A stretch of 64,000 bases of DNA. Source: Xanthobacteraceae bacterium (GTDB lineage: Bacteria; Pseudomonadota; Alphaproteobacteria; Rhizobiales; Xanthobacteraceae). Numbering within the stretch: position 1 is the stretch's first letter; each line of letters starts with the position of its first letter. Below are positions 36,007 to 44,632 of this stretch, one piece after another. Under the pieces are notes generated by a model. That model was given only the letters and a program-made list of their open reading frames with translations. It searched no databases and had not been told where the DNA came from. Location: contig JARLJA010000096.1 of the NCBI GenBank assembly GCA_031291445.1, positions 62,001 to 126,000 of the forward strand. The letters run 5' to 3'. A program made the translations under genes and the position numbers.

Positions 36007-36299
36007 TTCGCGCACAGGCGACACGGACGCCTGCGGCTATGCCGCGGACGTCTGCGGCGGATCGGCGTCGCGCAATCAGGTCGACACAGCGGACGGTTTT
36101 GCGACGGCGGAACTCGGGCACGCCAAGTTCGCAGGGAGCTCCCGGGGAGAGCGTGACCGGCATGGCTTCCGGTCAACTCTGGCCGAGATCAGATATTTCA
36201 GGTGATGATCAAGGCTTGCACAATCATTGCGCAGGGAATAGTCATCGGGAAGACGCCGGCCGCAACCGGGTGCCCGGGCGTCGATGGGGACCCTGGCCG

Positions 36300-37103
36300 A
36301 TGGCCGCGACTTCCAGATCAAAAGCTGCCGCGATCGCGCCGACGGCCGCCAAGGCGCCGAAGAAGTCGGCGAAGGCGCTGAAGGCTCTCGGGCCGCGGCC
36401 GGCGAAAGCCGCCGGCGGGAAGGCGCAGTCGCTTGTGCAGCTGGCCTATGAGAGCATCAAGGAACGCATCATCAACCTCCACTTCCTGCCGGGCCAGTAC
36501 CTGAACGAGGCCGCCATCTGCGCCCAGCTCAAGCTCGGTCGCACGCCGGTGCACCAGGCCCTGCAGCGCCTGCATCTCGAGGGGTTGGTCGCGGTGTTGC
36601 CGCGCAAGGGGATCATCGTCCAGCCCGACAGCCTGGCCGAAATCATGAAGATCCTGGATTCCCGCGTCACCGTTGAGCCGGAGCTCGCGCGCGCGGCGGC
36701 GCGTCGGGTTGCCGCCGGCGAGGTCACCGCGGACCACCTGGCGCAGTTGCGCAAGATTGCCACCGCGACCACCGACGAGGATCCGCCCGATATTACCGCG
36801 TTCACGGCCAACGACCGCTGGTTTCACCGCGAGGTGGCCGAGCTCTCGGGCAATCCGATCATGAGCGATTTCGCGCGCGTGCTGCACGAGCGCTCCACGC
36901 GCTTCTGGTATCTCAACCTCTGGCAGACCATCGACGTGCCGGCCACCAACACGCAGCACGCGGACATCGCCGATGCGGTGATCGCGGGCAACGAGAGGCT
37001 CGCCGCGCAGCGCATGCATGATCACATCTCGGCGCTGCGCAGCCGGCTGGAGAAACTGCAGCGGATGTCGCCGGACGCGTTCCGGATGCCGCCGCGCAAA
37101 TAG
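36300..37103 (+). CDS. GntR-family transcriptional regulator (FadR/FCD type)
   Basis: A 267-residue regulator. About 45 Ala/Lys-rich residues precede the winged helix (QLAYESIKERIINLHFLPGQYLNEAAICAQL, LGRTPVHQALQRLHLEGLVAVLPRKGIIV). A helical FCD ligand-binding domain follows with the metal-binding His region FTANDRWFHREVAELSGN. ATG 36300 is chosen because sequence upstream is intergenic. It precedes and points towards the catabolic operon starting at 37343, which it probably represses until a pathway acid binds. The 293-bp gap before it has no gene. Confidence 0.88.
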   Translation: MAATSRSKAAAIAPTAAKAPKKSAKALKALGPRPAKAAGGKAQSLVQLAYESIKERIINLHFLPGQYLNEAAICAQLKLGRTPVHQALQRLHLEGLVAVLPRKGIIVQPDSLAEIMKILDSRVTVEPELARAAARRVAAGEVTADHLAQLRKIATATTDEDPPDITAFTANDRWFHREVAELSGNPIMSDFARVLHERSTRFWYLNLWQTIDVPATNTQHADIADAVIAGNERLAAQRMHDHISALRSRLEKLQRMSPDAFRMPPRK

Positions 37104-37342
37104 GGCGGTCTTTTCGCACCTCCGCCAAACCGGATCGTCGGCCGGAGACGGTCTGGCCGCTGCCGCCATCGCATGCCGCCTGACGGCGGCTGTGGCGCGA
37201 CGTGGTCCATCCGCCGCAAAGATCCGGCGCAACATTGCAATATGCAGGTTTGCGCCGCGTTTGGGCTGGCGGCGAAAACCAGCTTGCTTTTTAAATCATG
37301 TGAAATATCATCTAAACAGCATCATAACATGGGTGAGACGCG

Positions 37343-37756
37343 ATGAACACGACGACCCCTTCCGTTCCGCCGGGCATGCCGTCACTCGCCGAGATCCTGA
37401 TCCACACCAACGAGGTGCCCTGGCGCGCCAAGTCTCTGAAGGGCATCCATGAAAAGATGCTGTGGCGCGACGAGGTGACCGGCGCCTCGATCGCGCTGAT
37501 CCGCTTCGACAAGGGCGCGAGCATTCCGACGCCGCACCTGCACGCGTCCAACCAGTTCATGTTCTGCCTCTACGGCCACTACGAGTATACGGCGACCGGC
37601 GTGACGCTGCGTGCCGGCTCGTTCTACTGCAATCCGAAGGGCAACGTTCACGGCCCGACCATCGCGCACGAGGAAACCGTCGTGGTGGAGATGTATGACG
37701 GTCCGCACTATCCCGAGCGGCCCTCCTGGTACACCAACGACGAGGACGCGCGCTGA
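37343..37756 (+). CDS. Cupin-domain protein
   Basis: A 137-residue single-domain cupin. The first cupin motif is visible as ASIPTPHLHASNQFMFCLYG and the second as GSFYCNPKGNVHGPTIAHEE, giving a His/Glu metal site suited to Fe or Mn. It resembles the small ring- or C-C-cleaving dioxygenase cupins (2,4-dihydroxyacetophenone dioxygenase type), but isomerase or sensor roles are possible. First gene of the operon after the GntR gene, with an AT-rich promoter region (37280-37330). Its stop overlaps the next start (TGATG). Confidence 0.78.
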   Translation: MNTTTPSVPPGMPSLAEILIHTNEVPWRAKSLKGIHEKMLWRDEVTGASIALIRFDKGASIPTPHLHASNQFMFCLYGHYEYTATGVTLRAGSFYCNPKGNVHGPTIAHEETVVVEMYDGPHYPERPSWYTNDEDAR

Positions 37757-38835
37757 TGTCGAGCGGCGGCGATGGCGTGTCCGGTGCAGCTTTGGTCGAA
37801 GCCGTGGCGGCCATCTTCGCTGCCGCCGGCATTGCACCTGCCGATGCCGCGCTCGTCGCTGAAGACCTGGTGGCCGCCGACGTCGAGGGCGTCGCCTCGC
37901 ACGGCGTGAATCTGGTGCCGATGTATGTCGACCGCATTCGCGCCGGCTCGGTTTCGAAGGCGTCGGGCGGCGAGATCGTATCGGACCGCGACGCGGCGGT
38001 GGTGATCGACGCCCGCGACGCGCTGGGCCAACTGACCGCGCGCCAGGCGGTGGCGCTGGCGGTCGATCGCGCCAGGCGCCACGGGCTCGCCGCCGCGAGC
38101 GTGCGCAACGCGTTTCACTTCGGCACCGCGGGCCGCTACGCGCGCATGATGGCGGATCAGGGCTGCGTCGGTGTCGTGATGTCCAACACGCGCCCGTTGA
38201 TGCCCGCGCCCGGCGGCGCCGAGCCGCTCACCGGCAACAATCCCATCGCCATCGTCGCGCCGAGCGACGCGGCGTTCTCGCCCGAAATCGACATGGCGCT
38301 GAGCGCGGTGGCGATGGGCAGGATCCGCAACGCGGCCGCTTCCGGCCAGTCGATTCCGGCTGGATGGGCCGCCGATCAGAGCGGCGCCGCAACCACAGAC
38401 CCGAAGGCCGCGATCGCGGGCATGCTGCTGCCGGCGGCCGGCCCCAAGGGATTCGGTCTCGCTTTCCTGGTCGATCTCTTGTGCGGCGGCCTCTCCGACG
38501 GCGCCATTGGCGCCGAGGTCGCGCCGCTCTATGGCGATCCGGTGCGTCCGTATCGCTGCGCGCAGCTCTTTCTCGCCATCGACGTCGGGCATTTCGTCGC
38601 GCCGGGCGCGTTTGCCGCCCGGGCCAGGACCGAACTCGACCGCGTGGCCGCTTCGCGCCGCGCACCCGGTGTCGACCGCGTCTACGCACCCGGCGAACTC
38701 GCTTTCGCGGCGCGTCGCGAGGCCGGCGATCGCTGCCGCGTTGCTCCGGCGGCGCTGAATGCCCTCGTCGAGGCCGGGCGGGTGCTCGGCGTCGATGTCC
38801 AATCCATGCTCTCCAGCCCAAGGTCCATCACATGA
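37756..38835 (+). CDS. Ldh2/malate dehydrogenase-2-family NAD(P)H oxidoreductase
   Basis: A 359-residue member of the family containing type 2 malate/L-lactate dehydrogenases, ureidoglycolate dehydrogenase and delta1-piperideine-2-carboxylate reductase. Signatures: EGVASHGVNLVPMYVDRIRAG, NAFHFGTAGRYARMMADQG with the active-site His, LTGNNPIAIVAPSD and GPKGFGLAFLVDLLCGGL. These enzymes act on 2-hydroxy acids or cyclic imino acids. In this operon it could reduce or oxidise a ring-cleavage product, but the substrate is not decided. Confidence 0.86.
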   Translation: MSSGGDGVSGAALVEAVAAIFAAAGIAPADAALVAEDLVAADVEGVASHGVNLVPMYVDRIRAGSVSKASGGEIVSDRDAAVVIDARDALGQLTARQAVALAVDRARRHGLAAASVRNAFHFGTAGRYARMMADQGCVGVVMSNTRPLMPAPGGAEPLTGNNPIAIVAPSDAAFSPEIDMALSAVAMGRIRNAAASGQSIPAGWAADQSGAATTDPKAAIAGMLLPAAGPKGFGLAFLVDLLCGGLSDGAIGAEVAPLYGDPVRPYRCAQLFLAIDVGHFVAPGAFAARARTELDRVAASRRAPGVDRVYAPGELAFAARREAGDRCRVAPAALNALVEAGRVLGVDVQSMLSSPRSIT

Positions 38836-39230
38836 AGCAGCAGATCACCAGCGACAAGCTCGCCAAGCCGAACGGTCATTTCTCCCAGGCGACCACCGTC
38901 GAGGCCAAGGGCAAGCTGGTCTTCATCTCGGGCATGACCGCGCGCCGCGCCGACGGTTCGATCGCCGGCATTGGCGATGTCGAGACGCAGACGCGCCAGG
39001 TCTGCGACAATTTGAAGGCGGCGGCGGAGGCCGCAGGCGGGTCGCTCGACGACGTCGTGCGCGTCGACGTCTACGTCCGCAACATCGAGCATTTTTCCAT
39101 CATTCACAAAGTCCGCCAGGAGTATTTCAAGGCGCCGGTGCCGGCCTCCACCATGGTCGAGGTGTCGAAGATGGTGTCGCCGGATTACCTGATCGAGATC
39201 AGCGCCATCGCCGTGCTGCCGAACGGTTGA
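38832..39230 (+). CDS. Rid-family (RidA/YjgF-like) protein lacking the catalytic Arg
   Basis: A 132-residue Rid protein; the family forms trimers. FISGMTARRADGSIAGIGDVETQTRQVCDNLKAAAEAAG is the family core (in two parts), and VRVDVYVRNIEHF follows. At the position of the RidA catalytic Arg (usually PAR-T) this protein has VPASTMVEV with Ser106. It is therefore unlikely to be a RidA-type enamine/imine deaminase and more likely one of the other Rid subgroups found in aromatic catabolic operons. It overlaps the upstream dehydrogenase by 4 bp. Confidence 0.88.
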   Translation: MKQQITSDKLAKPNGHFSQATTVEAKGKLVFISGMTARRADGSIAGIGDVETQTRQVCDNLKAAAEAAGGSLDDVVRVDVYVRNIEHFSIIHKVRQEYFKAPVPASTMVEVSKMVSPDYLIEISAIAVLPNG

Positions 39231-39235
39231 TCGCC

Positions 39236-40144
39236 ATGCGCCTTGCGACCGTCAACGTTTCGGGTGTGGCCCGGGTGGGGTTGGTGGACGGTGACAGCGT
39301 GCGGCTGTTGCCGGCCGACGCCGGCGACATGGTCACGCTGATTGCGCACGGCCGCGCCGAGATCGAGCATCTCGCCGCGGGGCCCGGTCTCGAAGTGCTC
39401 CCGCTGACGTCGGTGGCCGTGATGGCGCCGATCCAGCGTTTTCGCCGTGACGTGCTCTGCACCGGGTGGAACTACTGGGATCACTTCGAGGAAGGCCGCG
39501 GCAGGCGCGAGGGCCAGGAGGTCGACAAGCCCACGGCGCCGACCTTCTTCACCAAGGGTCCGAACACGGTGATCGGTCCACACGACGAGATCGGCCTCGA
39601 CCCCTACATCTCCGTCAAGTGGGACTACGAGGCCGAACTCGCCCTCGTCATCGGCAAGCGCTGCCGCAGCGTGTCGAAGGCGGAAGCGCCCGATTGCGTG
39701 TTCGGCTATTTTCTTGCCAACGATGTCTCACAGCGCGACCTGCAGCGCCGCCACGGCGGCCAGTGGCTGAAGGGCAAGAGCATCGACCGCACCATGCCGA
39801 TCGGACCGTGGATCGTGACGCCCGACGAACTCGATGTGCCGGAAATCCGGCTGGAACTCGCCTTGAACGGCAAGGTCATGCAGAGCGCGCTGATCAAGCA
39901 GATGGCCTTTCCCGTGGCCGAACTGATCGCTGAGCTGTCGTTCGGCATGACGCTGGAGCCGGGGGACGTGCTCATTACCGGCACGCCGGCGGGCGTCGGC
40001 AATGCCCGCGACCCGCAGGTCTTTCTCAAGCCCGGCGATGAGATGGAGGTCTCGGCCACCGGGCTTGGTGCGCTGCGCAACCGCGTCGTGGCCGCGAATT
40101 TGCACGGCACGACCGATCTTCCATCCATGGGGCCGCGCGCATGA
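39236..40144 (+). CDS. Fumarylacetoacetate-hydrolase-family protein
   Basis: A 302-residue FAH-fold hydrolase/decarboxylase. The metal site is visible in DYEAELALVIGKRCR (acidic residues) and GYFLANDVSQRDLQRR. LITGTPAGVGNARDP is the conserved C-terminal turn. An N-terminal region of about 70 residues (RLATVNVSGVARVGLV) is usual in this family. Members hydrolyse acylpyruvates or decarboxylate/hydrate products of meta-cleavage. ATG 39236 is five bases after the Rid stop; its own stop overlaps the SDR start by 4 bp. Confidence 0.9.
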   Translation: MRLATVNVSGVARVGLVDGDSVRLLPADAGDMVTLIAHGRAEIEHLAAGPGLEVLPLTSVAVMAPIQRFRRDVLCTGWNYWDHFEEGRGRREGQEVDKPTAPTFFTKGPNTVIGPHDEIGLDPYISVKWDYEAELALVIGKRCRSVSKAEAPDCVFGYFLANDVSQRDLQRRHGGQWLKGKSIDRTMPIGPWIVTPDELDVPEIRLELALNGKVMQSALIKQMAFPVAELIAELSFGMTLEPGDVLITGTPAGVGNARDPQVFLKPGDEMEVSATGLGALRNRVVAANLHGTTDLPSMGPRA

Positions 40145-40866
40145 AGGCCACCTTCGATGCCACCGGCGACGTGATCGCCATCACGGGCGGCGCCAATGGG
40201 ATCGGACGCGCCCTGGCGCTCGCCGCCACGCAGGCCGGCGCGCGCGTCGTGGTTTGCGACCGGGATGACGCGGCGATGACGGAGCTTCGCGCCGGGGTGC
40301 CGTCCATCGCGACCCGCCAGCTCGATGTCAGCGACCGCCCCGCGGTGATGGCCACGTTTGCCGAGATTGAGCAGTCGATCGGACCGGTCAGCGGGCTGGT
40401 TTGCGCCGCCGCGATCCAGCCCCGCAGGGATCCGGCCGAGTGGGAGCGGGTGATCGCGGTCAATCTCAATGGCGTCATGTGGTGCTACCAGGCGGTGATC
40501 GGGTCGATGATGGCGCGACGCAAGGGGGCGGTCGTCGCGTTTTCCTCCGGGCTCGCCCATCAGGGCTGGCCGAAGGCCTCGGCCTATGCGGCCAGCAAGG
40601 CGGCGTTGACGGCCTGGGTGAAGAGCGCAGCCAAGGAGGTCGCGGACTGCCGCGTCCGCGTCAATCTGATCGCGCCGGGCGTCATCGACACCCAGCAATA
40701 CCGCGCCGCCAATGCCGGCGCCGCCGACGCCAGCTGGAAATCCTCGATCGGCGTCGGCGCGGCCGAGGACGTCGTCGGACCGCTGATGTTCCTGCTGTCG
40801 GATGCGGCGACCATGACGGCCTCGCTGCTCAGCCGCGACATGGCTTACCCGCGCGATGAACCCTAG
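40141..40866 (+). CDS. Short-chain dehydrogenase/reductase
   Basis: A 241-residue classical SDR. The cofactor motif is TGGANGIG (about residues 16-23) and the active-site residues are the Ser in FSSG and YAASK (Tyr and Lys). CAAA replaces the usual NNAG. The segment after the cofactor strand (VVCDRDD) has an acidic residue that favours NAD(H). Fourth enzyme of the GntR-led operon; substrate unknown. Confidence 0.88.
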   Translation: MKATFDATGDVIAITGGANGIGRALALAATQAGARVVVCDRDDAAMTELRAGVPSIATRQLDVSDRPAVMATFAEIEQSIGPVSGLVCAAAIQPRRDPAEWERVIAVNLNGVMWCYQAVIGSMMARRKGAVVAFSSGLAHQGWPKASAYAASKAALTAWVKSAAKEVADCRVRVNLIAPGVIDTQQYRAANAGAADASWKSSIGVGAAEDVVGPLMFLLSDAATMTASLLSRDMAYPRDEP

Positions 40867-40875
40867 GAGAATGCG

Positions 40876-42429
40876 ATGAAGCCGGTTCTGGTGGTGGGGG
40901 CCGGCCCGGTGGGGCTGATGACGGCGCTGGCGCTGAAGTTCTACGGCATCGACTTCCAGTTGTTCGAGGAGGATCGCGAGTTCTCCAGCGACACCAAGGC
41001 CGGAACGATCTTGACCCGGACCATCGAGGCCTTTCGCCGCTACGGCGTCGACCGCGCGGTGCTGTCGCAGGCGCTTCGGCTCGACGAGATCGGCGAGATC
41101 GAGCGGGCGACCAACATGCGCCGCGCCTCGGTGATGACCGAGAACCTGATCGAGGAGACACGCTTCCCCTTCGTCATCAACATGCCCCAACATCATCTGG
41201 AGCCGATCCTCGCCAAGGCGCTGACCGATCATCACCCCGGCGCAGTCAACCTGCGGCACCGGCTGCTGTCGTTCGCCCAGACCGCGGATGGCGTGACGGC
41301 GCGGTTCGAGACCCCCCAGGGACAGCGGGAGGTCGCGGGCACCTACCTCATCGCCTGCGACGGCGGCCGCAGCACGGTGCGCGGCCAGCTCGGCGTCGAG
41401 GTGGAGGGCACCTCACTGGACGTCCGCTACATGCTGGTCGACATCAAGGTCGATCTCGATTTTTCCAACCCGCGCGACTATCCCTATCTCGCCTATTTCG
41501 CCGATCCGCAGGAATGGATGATCTTGGTGCGTCAGCCGCATTGCTGGCGCTTCCTGTTTCCGCTCGCGGCCGGCGCCGAGGAGGCGACGCCCGCGGAGCT
41601 CGAGGCCAAGGTTCGCCACTTCATCGGCGAGGTCAGTTCGCTCGAGGTGCTGAACACCGTCACCTATCGGGTCCACCACCGTATCGCCACCCAGTGGCGC
41701 AGCGGCCGGGTATTCCTCACCGGCGACGCCGCCCACCTGATCACGCCGATGTGGGCGCTGGGGCTCAACACCGGCGTTCTCGACGCCATCAATCTGCCCT
41801 GGCGCCTGGCGTGGGTGCTGCGCGGCTGGGCCGATGACAGTCTGCTCGACGGCTACGAACGCGAGCAGCGGCCGCTGGCCGCCCATGGCTCGGGCGAAAT
41901 GGCCGAGGCCGCACGCAGGCGTATGGATGGCGACTCCACCTCGACCACCGCCATGTTCGGGTCGGACTGGGCCAACGCCATGACGCGGTCGATGCTGGGG
42001 GTGCGCCTCGACGTCGATGGCACCGGCCTCTGGTCGATCGTGAAGACCGAGCGTGAGGCTATCCGCGTGGGCGATCGCGTCCCGGACATGCCGCTGTTCG
42101 ACGGCGGCGGCGGGAGGCTCTATCTGCACGATTTGTGCGACGACAGCTTCGTCGCGCTGTATTTCACCGACGTGCGCCGCCGCCCCAAACTGCCGGCGCA
42201 GGATCTGCCGGGGCTCCGCAGTTACGTGGTGTCGCGCTGGGACGCGCCGCTCGACTCGGGCCTGCGCGACCACGCGCTGCTCGATATCGGCAGCCGGGTG
42301 CAATCCCGGCTCGGCTGCGTTGCCGACACGGTGGTGCTGCTGCGGCCGGATGACCACGTGGCGGCGATCCTGCCGATCGGCGCGGAGCCGGTGGAAAACA
42401 TCTACCGCCGCATCATGGGGCGACATTGA
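40876..42429 (+). CDS. FAD-dependent aromatic hydroxylase (PheA/MhpA type)
   Basis: A 517-residue class A flavoprotein monooxygenase. FAD-binding motifs are VVGAGPVGLMTALAL (GxGxxG), CDGGRSTVRGQLGV (DG motif) and VFLTGDAAHLITPMWALGLNTG (GD motif; ITPMWALGLN replaces the common PPFGGQGMN). The C-terminal ~100 residues form the thioredoxin-like domain of phenol hydroxylases (LYLHDLCDDSFVALYF ... VVLLRPDDHVAAIL). It probably hydroxylates a phenolic or N-heteroaromatic acid using NAD(P)H and O2. One-base overlap with the amidohydrolase start. Confidence 0.9.
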   Translation: MKPVLVVGAGPVGLMTALALKFYGIDFQLFEEDREFSSDTKAGTILTRTIEAFRRYGVDRAVLSQALRLDEIGEIERATNMRRASVMTENLIEETRFPFVINMPQHHLEPILAKALTDHHPGAVNLRHRLLSFAQTADGVTARFETPQGQREVAGTYLIACDGGRSTVRGQLGVEVEGTSLDVRYMLVDIKVDLDFSNPRDYPYLAYFADPQEWMILVRQPHCWRFLFPLAAGAEEATPAELEAKVRHFIGEVSSLEVLNTVTYRVHHRIATQWRSGRVFLTGDAAHLITPMWALGLNTGVLDAINLPWRLAWVLRGWADDSLLDGYEREQRPLAAHGSGEMAEAARRRMDGDSTSTTAMFGSDWANAMTRSMLGVRLDVDGTGLWSIVKTEREAIRVGDRVPDMPLFDGGGGRLYLHDLCDDSFVALYFTDVRRRPKLPAQDLPGLRSYVVSRWDAPLDSGLRDHALLDIGSRVQSRLGCVADTVVLLRPDDHVAAILPIGAEPVENIYRRIMGRH

Positions 42430-43427
42430 TGAGCGGAACGCGAAACAGCATTCTGCTCGACGTCCATGCCCATCTGGCGCCGGTATTCGTCGATCGCTTG
42501 GCGAACCAGGGCGGCGTGTCCTGGGATCCGGCCAACAGCGTGATGACGGTCGATGGTCACGCTGTCGGCATGAAGGCCCTGTTCAGGCCGGAGGAATTGC
42601 GCGCCTGGATGCAGCAGAACGGCGTCGCGCATGCCTGGATCTCGGCTCCGCCGCCGCTCTACCGGCAGCAGCTGCGGGGCGCCGATGCGCGTGCCTGGGT
42701 CGGGTATGTCAACGACGGTTTGAGTGAGATCGCGGCCGCCTCGGAGGGCGCCTTCACGGCGCTGATGCATCTGCCGACCGAGGCGCCCGGCGAGGCCGCG
42801 GCCATCGCGCGCGCATGGATCGATCGCCACCATAAGCTGTTTGCCATGCCGGCGGGAACGGGCGACGACCGCACCTTGGGCGATGCCGAATTCGAGCCGC
42901 TCTGGAACGTGCTCGACGATGCCGGTGCGTTCGTGTTCTTCCATCCCGGCGAATGCGCCGACGGCCGGCTCAGCGCCTATTACCTCACCAACCTGCTCGG
43001 AAATCCGTACGAGAGCACCGTGGCGATCGCACACATGGTCTTCTCCGGCGTGCTGGAGCGCTATCGCAACTTCGTGCCATGCTTCGCCCATGCCGGCGGC
43101 ATGGTGCCGATGGTTGCCGGGCGTTGGGAACGTGGTCATGCCACCGCGCGGCCGGGACTTGATACTCAACTCGCGCCGCCGTCGAAGCTGATGTCGCGCA
43201 TCCACGTCGACTGCATCTGCCACAGCGAGGCCGCGGCGGAACTGGCCGATCGGACATTCGGCGCCGACAATGTGGTGTTTGGCTCCGACTGGCCTTTTCC
43301 CATGGGGCTTCCCGACCCGCATCGGCAGCTTGCCGATTTCGCGGCCGAGCGCCGCACCCGCTATCTGGCCGACAACCCCGCGCGCCTTCTCGCGCGCTTC
43401 AACAGCAGCAACAAGGACAGCGCATGA
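42429..43427 (+). CDS. Amidohydrolase-2 family protein (ACMSD/decarboxylase-like)
   Basis: A 332-residue metal-dependent TIM barrel. The metal ligands are seen in LLDVHAHLAP (His13, His15), FFHPGECAD, a His in CFAHAGGM and Asp in FGSDWPFPMG. This is the amidohydrolase-2 pattern of ACMSD, gamma-resorcylate decarboxylase and relatives, which remove CO2 from aromatic or muconate-type acids; a few are hydrolases. ATG 42429 is used (TTG at 42426 precedes it). Its stop overlaps the last cupin gene by 4 bp. Confidence 0.87.
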   Translation: MSGTRNSILLDVHAHLAPVFVDRLANQGGVSWDPANSVMTVDGHAVGMKALFRPEELRAWMQQNGVAHAWISAPPPLYRQQLRGADARAWVGYVNDGLSEIAAASEGAFTALMHLPTEAPGEAAAIARAWIDRHHKLFAMPAGTGDDRTLGDAEFEPLWNVLDDAGAFVFFHPGECADGRLSAYYLTNLLGNPYESTVAIAHMVFSGVLERYRNFVPCFAHAGGMVPMVAGRWERGHATARPGLDTQLAPPSKLMSRIHVDCICHSEAAAELADRTFGADNVVFGSDWPFPMGLPDPHRQLADFAAERRTRYLADNPARLLARFNSSNKDSA

Positions 43428-43756
43428 GCGAGATTCGCATGCCGGAAGGCACCGTTCTCGGAAAGATCGGCGACAAGGTCATATTAGAGAATGAGACGGT
43501 TCGGGTATGGAGTCTGACGCTGGCGCCGGGGGCTATTCAGGCCTGGCATCGCCATGATCTGCCCTATCTCGTCGTACCGCTGACGCCGGGCGACAACATC
43601 ATGCGCTTCGCCGACGGCCGTGTGCGCGCCACCAAGGAGACGCCGGGCGAAGCGCTGTGGCGCGAACCCGGCATCCCCCACGAACTCGAGAATGCCGGCA
43701 CCGGGATCTATTCCAACCTGCTGATCGAGTTCAAGCAGCCGGCGTCCAAGGCCTGA
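43424..43756 (+). CDS. Small cupin-domain protein
   Basis: A 110-residue single cupin with GAIQAWHRHDLPYLVVPLTPG as the first motif (two His, no obvious Glu) and EPGIPHELENAG as the second His motif. Such small cupins often accompany catabolic operons without a known reaction. Last gene of the GntR-led operon; convergent with the ABC transporter ATPase, 42 bp apart. Confidence 0.8.
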   Translation: MSEIRMPEGTVLGKIGDKVILENETVRVWSLTLAPGAIQAWHRHDLPYLVVPLTPGDNIMRFADGRVRATKETPGEALWREPGIPHELENAGTGIYSNLLIEFKQPASKA

Positions 43757-43798
43757 AGCTCCGGGCGCCCCCAAGGCGGTGCAGGCCGGCCGCGACGG

Positions 43799-44632
43799 TC
43801 AGTCGGCTTCGGCGGCGGCCACCTCGGCGCGGTCGCGCCCGAGCCAGCCGGGGTCGATCTCCGGCAGCGGAATGGCGTCGATCAGGAGCCGGGTATAGGG
43901 ATTGGCCGGCGCCGAGAACACGTCCTCGCACCGCCCTTCCTCGACGACCAGACCGTTGCGCATGACATAGACGCGATCGCACACCGCGCGGATCACCGAG
44001 AGGTCGTGGCTGATGAAGGCCATCGCCAGGCCCAGTTCGCGCGTCAGGGTCTTCAGCAGGTTGAGCGCCTGCGCCTGGGTCGAGACGTCGAGGCCGGAGA
44101 CGATCTCGTCGGCGAGAACGAAGTCCGGCTCCAGCAGTGCGGCGCGGGCGATGCCGACGCGCTGGCGCTGGCCGCCCGAGAGTTCGTGCGGCGTGCGGTC
44201 GAGGCAGGCCAGCGGCAGCCCGACCCGGTCGAAAAACTGCCGCACCCGCCGCAGCGCGTCGGCGCTGTCGGCCGCCACCCGGTGGAACAGCAGCGGTTCG
44301 GTGAGAATGCGGCGCACGGTGTGGCGCGGATTGAGCGAGGCCATCGGATCCTGGAAGATCATCTGCGCGCGGCGCCGCAGCGGCCGCATCGCGACTTCGG
44401 GAAGATGGGTAATGTCCTGGCCGTCGAAGGTGATGGTGCCGGCGGTCACGTCGACCAGCCGCAAGAGCGCGCGGCCGAGCGTGGTCTTGCCGGAGCCGGA
44501 TTCGCCGACAATGCCGACGGTCTCGTGCCGGCCGATGCGCACGTCGACGCCGTGCAGCACCTTGACGCCGCCCGCGCGCTGGCCGCGGTAGGTCACTTCG
44601 AGACCCGTGGCGGAGATCAGGTCCTCGCTCAT
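43799..44632 (-). CDS. Peptide/nickel-type ABC transporter ATP-binding protein (DppF-like)
   Basis: A 277-residue ATPase with Walker A GESGSGKTT, MIFQDPMASLNPRHTV (DppF/OppF Q-loop region), signature [16 protein letters not shown], Walker B FVLADEIVSGLD and FISHDLSVI. The C-terminal peptide-transporter extension (NPYTRLLIDAIPLPEIDP) is present. ATG 44632 overlaps the stop of the other ATPase by 4 bp. Last gene of the five-gene minus-strand transporter operon. Confidence 0.9.
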   Translation of the reverse strand: MSEDLISATGLEVTYRGQRAGGVKVLHGVDVRIGRHETVGIVGESGSGKTTLGRALLRLVDVTAGTITFDGQDITHLPEVAMRPLRRRAQMIFQDPMASLNPRHTVRRILTEPLLFHRVAADSADALRRVRQFFDRVGLPLACLDRTPHELSGGQRQRVGIARAALLEPDFVLADEIVSGLDVSTQAQALNLLKTLTRELGLAMAFISHDLSVIRAVCDRVYVMRNGLVVEEGRCEDVFSAPANPYTRLLIDAIPLPEIDPGWLGRDRAEVAAAEAD

